Source: Oscillospiraceae bacterium
GTDB taxonomy: Bacteria; Bacillota; Clostridia; Oscillospirales; CAG-272
Reading direction: 5' to 3'
Assembly: GCA_009779295.1 (NCBI GenBank)
Contig: WREN01000036.1
Coordinates: 1-11,758, forward strand
Length of the DNA: 11,758 bases
The position numbers were made by a program, and so were the translations under genes. The notes under the pieces are model-generated. The model saw only the letters and a program-made list of their open reading frames with translations, was not told the origin of the DNA and did no database searches. Shown here piece after piece: positions 7,024 through 11,758 of the stretch (positions are counted from its first letter, which is position 1; the number at the start of each line of letters is the position of its first letter).

Positions 7024-8406
7024 TTATTTAAAGCTGATGTTCCAATCGTCGGTGATGTATATCTCACAACCGTAAATATTTATATCAACGGTATCTTTAC
7101 CGTCGTGTATATAATGATTTGTAAAATAACTTCCGGTTTTATCACGGTATTGTCTTGAAGTGTAAATCAAGTTCCCTTCTTCTTGTGCTTCTTGCATACG
7201 TTCAAACATTGTTAAAGGATCACCACCGGTTATATTTGTCATGAATGGTTCAAGGAATTTCCAATATTCTTGATTATAACTACCCGCTATACCATACCCT
7301 TTCCGACCATCGTACATTGAAGAAGTAACAATAGTTAAACTTCCTTTTGGGAAAGAATAATCGTTATTTTCTTTGATGAATGAAATTGAATCAAAATATG
7401 TTACATTACGTCCGATGTTAGTAATTTTCCCTTTAATCTTGCCATTGCTTAAAACAATATCAATATCGACATCCAATATTTCACCCGATTCAGGTATCGG
7501 AATTGTTACCGTAGTGTAATCATGAAGTAAGTGGTACAATAATACAAGTTCATTACATTCAAAACCCGTAATTTCAAACTCCGGAATTTCATCAACAATA
7601 TATATCTCCCCATATTCGACAAGCGGATATTTATTTCCTTCGGTGTCATGGACATAAATAGAATTTTTTTCGGAAAATGAGTAATGAGAAGGTATAAGTT
7701 CACCATTTCTACAGTCTGTAAAAGCTGTTTCTATGATAAATTCAGTATGTTCCTCTGACATCGGTATTAATGTAAGTTGTACATCATCCCTTGTAACTTG
7801 ATAAGCAGTATATTCTGCCGGAATTTTATCGAAACAAAGAATTCCTGTTAATGAATCATTTTTCAATTCGAATCCGTTTCTTGCAATTTCTAAGTCAACA
7901 CCTTCGATTTTCAATATATATTTATGATAACCATCATCAAGGGAACCAATCACTCCCCTCCATAATGTTTCGACGTTATATTCACCAGCTTTATAACCGA
8001 TTATTTTTAAAGTCATTTCTTCATTATTTTCAAATTGCGGATAAAGTTTTGTTAAAACATACAGATAAACATTCCCGTTATACCAATAACCGTATTTAAT
8101 ATCATGCTCCGGCATATATGAATCATCGCTGAGAAGCAAATAAATCGGTTCTTCGTCGTATTGTTCCACGAGACCTTCTCCGGGAACGTAGAACAACTTC
8201 ATTATTGCAGGCGCGGCGACTACTGCGAGACTGACGCACATTATCAGCGCGATTATTGCCATTACGGGTATCAGTCTGTATCTTCTCGCAGGTTTGACAA
8301 ATTGCCGCTTCAACGATTTAGGAATCCTACCTTTCACGCGCCCGATTTCGTTCAATACTTCGGGTAAATCCTCTTCCGGGATATTTTTTATTTTTTCAAG
8401 TTTCAT
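7024..8406 (-). CDS. Single-pass membrane protein, putative anti-sigma factor partner of the ECF sigma factor
   Basis: Using the start at 8406 the protein has 460 residues: a short basic, helical cytoplasmic part (1-44), one membrane helix (about 45-67), and a large outer region (about 70-460) rich in Tyr, Glu and beta-forming residues. I do not recognise the outer domain; the layout recalls DUF4179-type proteins found beside ECF sigma factors. No zinc anti-sigma motif (HxxxCxxC) is visible in the cytoplasmic part, so if it binds the sigma factor it does so by another fold. The start is supported by AAAGGA (8414-8419) seven bases upstream and by an 11-base overlap with the sigma gene. A longer reading from 8484 would overlap that gene by 89 bases. 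The outer-domain DNA is AT-rich (16 of 60 bases G or C at 7381-7440, against 36 of 60 at 6421-6480 in rlmN). Anti-sigma function is inferred from topology and position. Confidence 0.82.
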   Translation of the reverse strand: MKLEKIKNIPEEDLPEVLNEIGRVKGRIPKSLKRQFVKPARRYRLIPVMAIIALIMCVSLAVVAAPAIMKLFYVPGEGLVEQYDEEPIYLLLSDDSYMPEHDIKYGYWYNGNVYLYVLTKLYPQFENNEEMTLKIIGYKAGEYNVETLWRGVIGSLDDGYHKYILKIEGVDLEIARNGFELKNDSLTGILCFDKIPAEYTAYQVTRDDVQLTLIPMSEEHTEFIIETAFTDCRNGELIPSHYSFSEKNSIYVHDTEGNKYPLVEYGEIYIVDEIPEFEITGFECNELVLLYHLLHDYTTVTIPIPESGEILDVDIDIVLSNGKIKGKITNIGRNVTYFDSISFIKENNDYSFPKGSLTIVTSSMYDGRKGYGIAGSYNQEYWKFLEPFMTNITGGDPLTMFERMQEAQEEGNLIYTSRQYRDKTGSYFTNHYIHDGKDTVDINIYGCEIYITDDWNISFK

Positions 8407-8932
8407 AATTAAATCCTTTCCTCTCAAGTATTTTTTGTAATTTTTCTTCCGCGCGGGTAAGGCGTTTGCACACGGTATTTGCAAGCATATTCATATCGCG
8501 CGCGATTTCTTTGTTCGTCTGCGAGAGATAATACTTGCGCAGAATCAATTCGCTGTCGGGTTTGCCGAGACTTTTAATTTCTTCCAGCAATTGCCGCGCG
8601 ATGATACCGTCAGCAACGTCCGTTTCTTCAGAAATATCTTCCGTGAGTTCGTCGGATTGCTGTTTGCACAGCTTACGGTAGTGGTCAACGGCACGCCGCG
8701 ACGCGATAATGCAGACGAAATTCTTCAAGGTATTTCCCTGCAAATTTATACTTTCGCGTTTGTTGTAGATTTCGAAGAAAACGTCGTTCGCGACTTCTTC
8801 GGCGTCCACTGTATAATTATATAATTTGCTCTTGACAACGGCATAAACAAGTGAATAGTATTTGTCGATGATTTTCGCTATGCCGTGTTCGGGATCGGCG
8901 ATTAAATCGGATATTAACTTGTCGTCATTCAA
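8396..8932 (-). CDS. ECF-type RNA polymerase sigma-70 factor (TTG start)
   Basis: A 178-residue group 4 sigma factor with only regions 2 and 4. Region 2 includes DAEEVANDVFFEIYNKRE (43-60), the core-binding helix, and ASRRAVDHYRK (77-87), the -10 recognition area. Region 4 (about 127-166) has the helix-turn-helix SQTNKEIARDMNMLANTVCKR. I place the start at TTG 8932. An excellent AAAGGGGGA (8940-8948) stands seven bases before it, and the protein then opens MNDDKLISDLIADPEHG, the usual N-terminus of such Clostridia factors. The longer reading from ATG 8962 adds ten residues, has no ribosome binding site, and would bury the good site inside the coding region. It directs RNA polymerase to a small regulon after an envelope signal, presumably held back by the membrane protein encoded next to it. 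Confidence 0.93.
   Translation of the reverse strand: MNDDKLISDLIADPEHGIAKIIDKYYSLVYAVVKSKLYNYTVDAEEVANDVFFEIYNKRESINLQGNTLKNFVCIIASRRAVDHYRKLCKQQSDELTEDISEETDVADGIIARQLLEEIKSLGKPDSELILRKYYLSQTNKEIARDMNMLANTVCKRLTRAEEKLQKILERKGFNYET
8414..8419 (-). promoter_or_regulatory. Ribosome binding site deciding the putative anti-sigma start
   Basis: AAAGGA on the minus strand, seven bases before the ATG at 8406. It lies inside the end of the sigma gene, as expected for translational coupling. Confidence 0.65.
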
Positions 8933-8939
8933 AATCAAA

Positions 8940-8948
8940 TCCCCCTTT
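8940..8948 (-). promoter_or_regulatory. Ribosome binding site deciding the TTG start of the sigma factor
   Basis: AAAGGGGGA on the minus strand, seven bases upstream of TTG at 8930-8932. It falls within the longer ATG-initiated reading, which is why that reading is not preferred. Confidence 0.7.
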
Positions 8949-8969
8949 GAGTGCGCCCTCATCTATATA

Positions 8970-8997
8970 TTCGTAAAAGATATTAAAATAGTGACAA
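8970..8997 (-). promoter_or_regulatory. Possible sigma factor promoter, perhaps autoregulated
   Basis: The minus strand has TTGTCAC (8991-8997) and, 17 bases downstream, CGAA (8970-8973). TTGTCA matches the -35 consensus at five of six positions, but the -10 region (ACGAAT) is poor. The TGTCAC/CGAA pair would better suit an ECF-type promoter. Weak evidence from a single copy. Confidence 0.25.
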
Positions 8998-9065
8998 CCG
9001 AGAATTGCTGTGAGTTAAAAAAATCAAAAAATTTACAATATCTTTAGAATATTGTTAATAAAGTA

Positions 9066-9074
9066 TGGTATAAT
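9066..9074 (+). promoter_or_regulatory. Extended -10 promoter of the small membrane protein gene
   Basis: TGGTATAAT: a perfect TATAAT (9069-9074) with the TGn extension. No good -35 box is present at normal spacing. Transcription would start near 9081, giving a leader of about 25 bases that contains AGGAGG. Confidence 0.65.
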
Positions 9075-9089
9075 ATATTAAAATTAAAC

Positions 9090-9095
9090 AGGAGG
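9090..9095 (+). promoter_or_regulatory. Ribosome binding site deciding the start at 9106
   Basis: AGGAGG lies only one base before an ATG at 9097, too close for initiation, but ten bases before the in-frame ATG at 9106. Confidence 0.7.
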
Positions 9096-9105
9096 CATGA
9101 AAAAT

Positions 9106-9366
9106 ATGGATTTTTATAAATTAATAAAGAAACCGGGGAAAAAATCCGCATGTGAAATACTCGTTAAAACAATAATAGTTGTAGGAGCACTTGCCGCCAT
9201 TACGTTACTTGTCTGCGCACTCTATAGGAAGTGGAAAAAATGTACAACTATATCGGTTGATAACGATTTTGACGACGAATGGTTCTGCGACTGCGACGAA
9301 CCCGAAAACGCGTGTTGTGCGGGTGAATGCGACGCTGAAGGAAATTGCGAAGATAAAGAAATATAA
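9106..9366 (+). CDS. Small single-pass membrane protein with an acidic, cysteine-rich tail
   Basis: An 86-residue protein I do not recognise. A short basic N-terminus (MDFYKLIKKPGKK) precedes one membrane helix (about 18-40), a basic stretch (RKWKK, 41-45) and an acidic C-terminal tail. The tail from residue 52 on is rich in Asp and Glu and has six cysteines (61, 63, 70, 71, 75, 81), arranged CxC, CC and two single Cys. Positive residues flank both sides of the helix, so topology is uncertain. The tail could bind metal or form disulfides, but nothing shows which. It has its own promoter and an ideal AGGAGG when started at the second in-frame ATG. It diverges from the sigma factor gene across a short gap and could belong to its regulon. 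The gene is followed by a GC-rich palindrome. Confidence 0.8.
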   Translation: MDFYKLIKKPGKKSACEILVKTIIVVGALAAITLLVCALYRKWKKCTTISVDNDFDDEWFCDCDEPENACCAGECDAEGNCEDKEI

Positions 9367-9370
9367 CATG

Positions 9371-9411
9371 TAGGGGCGGTTATAGACGCATAAATGCGTC
9401 AGCCGCCCGTA
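9371..9411. repeat. Two-tier GC-rich palindrome, candidate interspersed intergenic repeat
   Basis: The outer arms GGGCGGTT (9374-9381) and AGCCGCCC (9401-9408) pair with one G-T wobble. Nested inside, GACGCA (9385-9390) pairs with TGCGTC (9395-9400) around a TAAA loop, and ATA (9382-9384) is bulged on one side. The form GTAGGGGCG...CGCCCGTA resembles short palindromic intergenic elements I recall from Clostridia genomes, but there is only one copy here. It may also act as a weak terminator for the small membrane protein gene; no T-run follows. Confidence 0.55.
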
Positions 9412-9417
9412 TATAAT
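9412..9417 (+). promoter_or_regulatory. Possible -10 box for the RNase M5-type operon
   Basis: A perfect TATAAT directly after the palindrome and 17 bases before the ATG at 9435. There is no recognisable -35 box; the expected position lies inside the palindrome. Weak evidence. Confidence 0.25.
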
Positions 9418-9434
9418 TTAATGGAAAAATTCAA

Positions 9435-10019
9435 ATGGACAAAATAAAAATATCAAAGCCCGTATTGGTAGAGGGAAAATACGATAAAATAAAACTTGGA
9501 AGTATTCTTGACGCGGATATTATCACTACGGACGGGTTCAACGTTTTCAAAAACGATGAAAAACTCGCGCTCATCCGTAAAATCGCGGAGAAAAACGGCA
9601 TTATAGTGCTGACGGACAGCGACGGCGCGGGTCTTGTCATCCGCAATTACATCAATTCGGCGCTTCCGAAAGAAAAGGTCACACATTTGTATATTCCGGA
9701 AATTGAGGGTAAGGAACGCAGAAAAAACAGCCCGTCAAAATCGGGTTTGATGGGTGTTGAGGGTATCGATGTTGAAAAGCTGAGAAAGATATTTGAACCT
9801 TTTTCTGGAGTTGGCAAAGTTAAGGGCAGACAAATCACGAAAGCCGATTTCTATCGTGACGGTTTTTCCGGCACGGACGGCAGCGCAGACAAACGCATCC
9901 AGCTCACACGCAAACTCGGTTTGCCCACGAATATGTCCGCTAACGCATTGCTTTGCGCGTTGAATCTGCTTTATACATACGAGGAATACATAAATTTAAT
10001 CGGTGAGTTAGATGTTTAA
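9435..10019 (+). CDS. rnmV: TOPRIM protein of the ribonuclease M5 family
   Basis: A 194-residue protein close in length to Bacillus RNase M5, which cuts both strands of the 5S rRNA precursor stem. The TOPRIM domain (about 8-95) has its catalytic Glu13 in VEGKYDK and the DxD pair Asp61/Asp63 in LTDSDGAG. A basic stretch (GKERRK, 92-97) could contact RNA. The C-terminal half (about 100-190), including KSGLMGVEG (102-110), matches my recollection of the DUF4093-type domain of Firmicutes RNase M5. Its DxD surroundings (DSDGAG) differ from the more usual DPDHPG form, so the exact substrate is less sure than the fold. There is no 5S rRNA, rsmA/ksgA or tatD gene nearby, although rnmV is often beside these. 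Only a weak GGA stands before the start. The end overlaps the next gene by eight bases. Confidence 0.78.
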   Translation: MDKIKISKPVLVEGKYDKIKLGSILDADIITTDGFNVFKNDEKLALIRKIAEKNGIIVLTDSDGAGLVIRNYINSALPKEKVTHLYIPEIEGKERRKNSPSKSGLMGVEGIDVEKLRKIFEPFSGVGKVKGRQITKADFYRDGFSGTDGSADKRIQLTRKLGLPTNMSANALLCALNLLYTYEEYINLIGELDV

Positions 10020-10410
10020 AAAATACCGTGAACTGATTTTGTATATAATTATCGGCGTGCTGACGACGGCGGTAAATTACGCGATTTATTTTACATTGAC
10101 CGCAATCGGCGTTTATTATATCGCGGCGCAGGTGATTTCCGTAGCGGTTTCGATTCTGTTCGCGTTCGTGACGAACAAAATCTACGTCTTCCAAGACAAA
10201 CGCGCAGCTCCGCTCGTAATATTCGCGCAGCTCGCCACGTTCTCGGGATTCAGGTTAATATCCGGCGCGGCAGAAACGCTGATCCTGTATGTGTTCGTGG
10301 ACTTTTTGTATTTTAACGATTCTATCGTTAAAATATTGGCGTCGATATTCGTCGTCGCGGTGAATTACGTATTCAGCAAGTTTATAATTTTTAGAAAGAA
10401 GAAAGTATGA
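10012..10410 (+). CDS. GtrA-like family membrane protein
   Basis: A 132-residue protein with four hydrophobic segments (about 8-27, 33-54, 68-92 and 104-124). It has the two internal signatures of the GtrA-like family: TNKIYVFQ (54-61) after the second segment and NYVFSKFIIFRKK (118-130) at the end. Such proteins are small flippase-like membrane components linked to moving or modifying lipid-linked sugars such as polyprenyl-phosphate-glucose, and in Gram-positives they often accompany teichoic acid or cell-wall glycosylation genes. No glycosyltransferase is adjacent here, so the substrate is unknown. The start overlaps rnmV by eight bases with GGTGAG four bases upstream, and the end overlaps the next gene as ATGA, so the three genes form one operon. 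Confidence 0.9.
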   Translation: MFKKYRELILYIIIGVLTTAVNYAIYFTLTAIGVYYIAAQVISVAVSILFAFVTNKIYVFQDKRAAPLVIFAQLATFSGFRLISGAAETLILYVFVDFLYFNDSIVKILASIFVVAVNYVFSKFIIFRKKKV

Positions 10411-11138
10411 AAGTTATCATCGCGAACCATGAATGTACGATCTGCTGGGGTGGCGTTTACTACTTCGCGCTGTCGGATTATCCGAACATTTCGCCGTGGG
10501 AGTTGAAGAAGCTGCTTGCGTTTATCGATTACGAAAAGCGCCATGGCAGGGAAACGGAAGTAATATTTGAGGAAGATGTTCCGCTGCCCGCGAAAATCAC
10601 GGAATGTACATACTGCCGTCATCACGGCTGTCTGACGGAGTTTGTCTGCCACACGGCTATGCTCGAAAACGCGGTAAAAATTTTAAAATGCGGTAAATTG
10701 CTTTCGGCGGTTAAAGCGTTCGGCAAACCCGCCGCCGAACTTGTCTCAGATAAACGAAACGCCGCCGGCGATCCGGCGGATTATTTCGATTATATAATGT
10801 TCGCTTGGGGCAACTGTCAGGCCGGCGACCGCCTTGTCATGGAGCGAACACTCGGCAGAGGACCGACTGATGATGAATTAGAACACGCTCTAACTCCCGG
10901 TGTGCGGTTTTATTTTCGCTATGCGGATATTATCAAACACCCCGGCTATGTTTTCGACGGCTATCATCCCGCGAAAGTCAAAGACGAGATCGTGCTCGCG
11001 GATTATCCGCACATGTGTATCGCGCCAGAGCAATACAAGTCAGAACTTACGCCGGATGTATATTATCTGCCGCAGGACGGGCTGGGATTATTGGATTGGT
11101 CTGAGAGGGTTTATGAATTTGTCAGGTCGATAACGTAA
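10407..11138 (+). CDS. Unrecognised Cys/His-rich protein, possibly ADP-ribosyltransferase-like
   Basis: A 243-residue soluble protein with no signal peptide. I cannot name its family. Two Cys/His clusters stand out: HECTIC (8-13, a CxxC) and CTYCRHHGC (67-75), followed by Cys81-His82, which together could bind zinc. After them, CHTAMLENAVKILKCGKLLS (81-100) resembles the H-[ST]-x-x-x-N-x-x-x-I-x-x-x-G-x-L pattern at the NAD-binding start of KptA/DarT-type ADP-ribosyltransferase folds. The rest includes a Trp/Asn-containing stretch (MFAWGNCQAGDR, 131-142) and DEIVLADYPHMC (193-204). ADP-ribosyltransferase activity is a hypothesis from one motif. The start overlaps the GtrA-like gene as ATGA with a purine-rich but weak ribosome binding site. 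Its last 28 bases overlap a candidate small gene on the other strand. Confidence 0.85.
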   Translation: MKVIIANHECTICWGGVYYFALSDYPNISPWELKKLLAFIDYEKRHGRETEVIFEEDVPLPAKITECTYCRHHGCLTEFVCHTAMLENAVKILKCGKLLSAVKAFGKPAAELVSDKRNAAGDPADYFDYIMFAWGNCQAGDRLVMERTLGRGPTDDELEHALTPGVRFYFRYADIIKHPGYVFDGYHPAKVKDEIVLADYPHMCIAPEQYKSELTPDVYYLPQDGLGLLDWSERVYEFVRSIT

Positions 11139-11233
11139 GGGTTTGAGTTAACTATAAATTTAAAATTTATTTTTTCAACAGTTCCAACGCCATGTGTGCA
11201 GTCAAGAGATAGGTAAGTAAATTTGGGTGTCAT
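11111..11233 (-). CDS. Candidate 40-residue small protein downstream of the GNAT gene
   Basis: The ATG at 11231-11233 overlaps the GNAT stop codon as ATGA and is preceded at six bases by AAAGGAGGT, one of the best ribosome binding sites in the window. The frame reads MTPKFTYLSLDCTHGVG and continues to a TAA at 11111-11113, 28 bases into the end of the convergent plus-strand gene. From the ninth codon on, a neighbouring frame offers an equally protein-like reading, LLTAHMALELLKK, ending at TAA 11167-11169. A one-base shift would therefore give a compact 21-residue protein. The start signal is convincing; which reading is real, or whether the gene has decayed by frameshift, cannot be settled here. 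No function is assigned. Confidence 0.45.
   Translation of the reverse strand: MTPKFTYLSLDCTHGVGTVEKINFKFIVNSNPYVIDLTNS
11154..11175. terminator. AT-only palindrome with T-run, weak terminator
   Basis: A 17-base palindrome made only of A and T (11154-11170), followed on the plus strand by five more Ts (11171-11175). It lies 15 bases after the stop at 11138. The stem is weak, so it may need help or be fortuitous. Confidence 0.4.
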
Positions 11234-11758
11234 ATAGTGACCTCCTTTTGGAGTCCAAAAAAATGATAATGCGTTGTTTCTTCAAAGCCGCTTTTTATCG
11301 CGACATTTTCAGAATATTTTGACATAGCGGCGCCGTAATGCGGAATAAATCCGTTATTTATACAATAATTTGCATAATAAATTGTCATTAAGCTACCGAA
11401 ATTATTTCCGCGAAAGTTCTCATGAACAAATATGTTTCTTATATTATAATAATTTTTATAATGGCGAACTACATCTAAATATCCGGCTAAAATATTGTTT
11501 GCATACACCAAAATCAACAAATCGGATTGGCGAAAATTATTCAAACGTTTGGGTAAAAATTCCCATTCGTCATTGTCAAAACTTTTGATTCTTTCTTTTT
11601 GTTCCGAAGACGCAATCGCTATTTTGACGTTATCGGGTATATTTAACGGCGGCAGTTTTTCATTTGCCAAAAGCGCGTAAATTCCCCAATCACAATCGCA
11701 AATATCCGAAATGCTGAAATATTTTCTGATAATATCAATTATCTGCAAATCAATATCC
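11230..11758 (-). CDS. GNAT family N-acetyltransferase, 5' end outside the window
   Basis: An acetyl-CoA-dependent acyltransferase of unknown substrate. Counting from the TTG at 11748, 172 residues are visible. The core GNAT motif A is clear: IRNIFVHENFRGNNFGSLM (103-121), with the acetyl-CoA pyrophosphate-binding turn Arg113-Gly-Asn-Asn-Phe-Gly118, preceded by the strand LLILVYANNILAGYLDVV (77-94). The end, YGAAMSKYSENVAIKSGFEE (138-157), is the usual motif B region with a conserved Asn. The frame stays open through the window edge and reads through the TTG with no ribosome binding site, so the real start lies beyond 11758 and the piece is 5'-partial. The DNA is AT-rich compared with the genes before it. 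Confidence 0.85.
   Translation of the reverse strand, partial: DIDLQIIDIIRKYFSISDICDCDWGIYALLANEKLPPLNIPDNVKIAIASSEQKERIKSFDNDEWEFLPKRLNNFRQSDLLILVYANNILAGYLDVVRHYKNYYNIRNIFVHENFRGNNFGSLMTIYYANYCINNGFIPHYGAAMSKYSENVAIKSGFEETTHYHFFGLQKEVTI
11240..11248 (-). promoter_or_regulatory. Strong ribosome binding site inside the end of the GNAT gene
   Basis: AAAGGAGGT on the minus strand, six bases before the ATG at 11233. It also forms GNAT codons for Lys-Glu-Val, so chance conservation through coding is possible, but the spacing and the ATGA overlap favour real initiation. Confidence 0.55.

Noticed and set aside
8407..8484. A longer N-terminus for the putative anti-sigma protein, starting at 8484
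   Set aside because: It would overlap the conserved region 4 of the sigma factor by 89 bases, while the ATG at 8406 has a proper ribosome binding site.
9097..9105. The ATG at 9097 as start of the small membrane protein
   Set aside because: It is only one base after AGGAGG; the in-frame ATG at 9106 has normal spacing.
9421..9447. An eight-codon upstream frame (MEKFKWTK) overlapping the rnmV start
   Set aside because: No ribosome binding site precedes it, the length is within chance, and no regulatory logic is visible.

Overview
The window looks like a chromosomal segment from an uncultured anaerobic Bacillota, most likely a gut or rumen Clostridia relative. The signs are strong AGGAGG-type ribosome binding sites, a PASTA-domain Ser/Thr kinase next to a PP2C phosphatase, a TOPRIM/RNase M5-type protein, a CPBP protease, TTG start codons, and a lipoprotein sugar-binding protein of the type common in these bacteria. 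There is no rRNA, tRNA, CRISPR array, transposase or phage gene. The content is mostly housekeeping and signalling, plus several small or unrecognised proteins.

Layout. (1) 42-2248, plus strand: an unrecognised cytoplasmic protein, translationally coupled (ATGA overlap) to an extracellular solute-binding lipoprotein. The unit ends at a 17-bp perfect hairpin (2261-2301). (2) 2457-6927, minus strand: a tight operon rlmN - CPBP intramembrane protease - prpC - prkC, started by an extended -10 promoter (6935-6963). In Bacillus and many Clostridia rlmN, prpC and prkC are direct neighbours, usually followed by rsgA and rpe. Here a CPBP protease gene sits between rlmN and prpC, and rsgA/rpe do not follow prkC. 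(3) 7024-8932, minus strand: an ECF sigma factor and, overlapping its end by 11 bp, a single-pass membrane protein with a short basic cytoplasmic tail and a large outer domain, placed like an anti-sigma factor. The pair ends at a strong terminator (6973-7008). (4) 9106-9366, plus strand: a small membrane protein with an acidic, cysteine-rich tail, divergent from the sigma gene and with its own extended -10 promoter. (5) 9374-9408: a GC-rich two-tier palindrome resembling interspersed intergenic repeats. (6) 9435-11138, plus strand: three overlapping genes, an RNase M5-type TOPRIM protein, a GtrA-like membrane protein, and an unrecognised Cys/His-rich protein with a possible ADP-ribosyltransferase-like motif. 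(7) 11111-11758, minus strand: a GNAT acetyltransferase cut by the window edge, followed by a candidate 40-codon gene that has a near-perfect ribosome binding site and an ATGA overlap.

How the genes fit together. PrkC and PrpC form the antagonistic kinase/phosphatase pair that senses muropeptides or lipid II through PASTA domains. The ECF sigma/membrane-protein pair is a second, independent envelope-signalling module, and the small Cys-rich membrane protein beside it could be one of its targets. The sugar-binding lipoprotein lacks its permease genes in this window; they may lie upstream of base 1. Five starts are best placed away from the longest ORF or at a window edge: prpC at 5058, the sigma factor at a TTG at 8932, its partner at 8406, the small membrane protein at 9106, and the GNAT gene, which continues past 11758.
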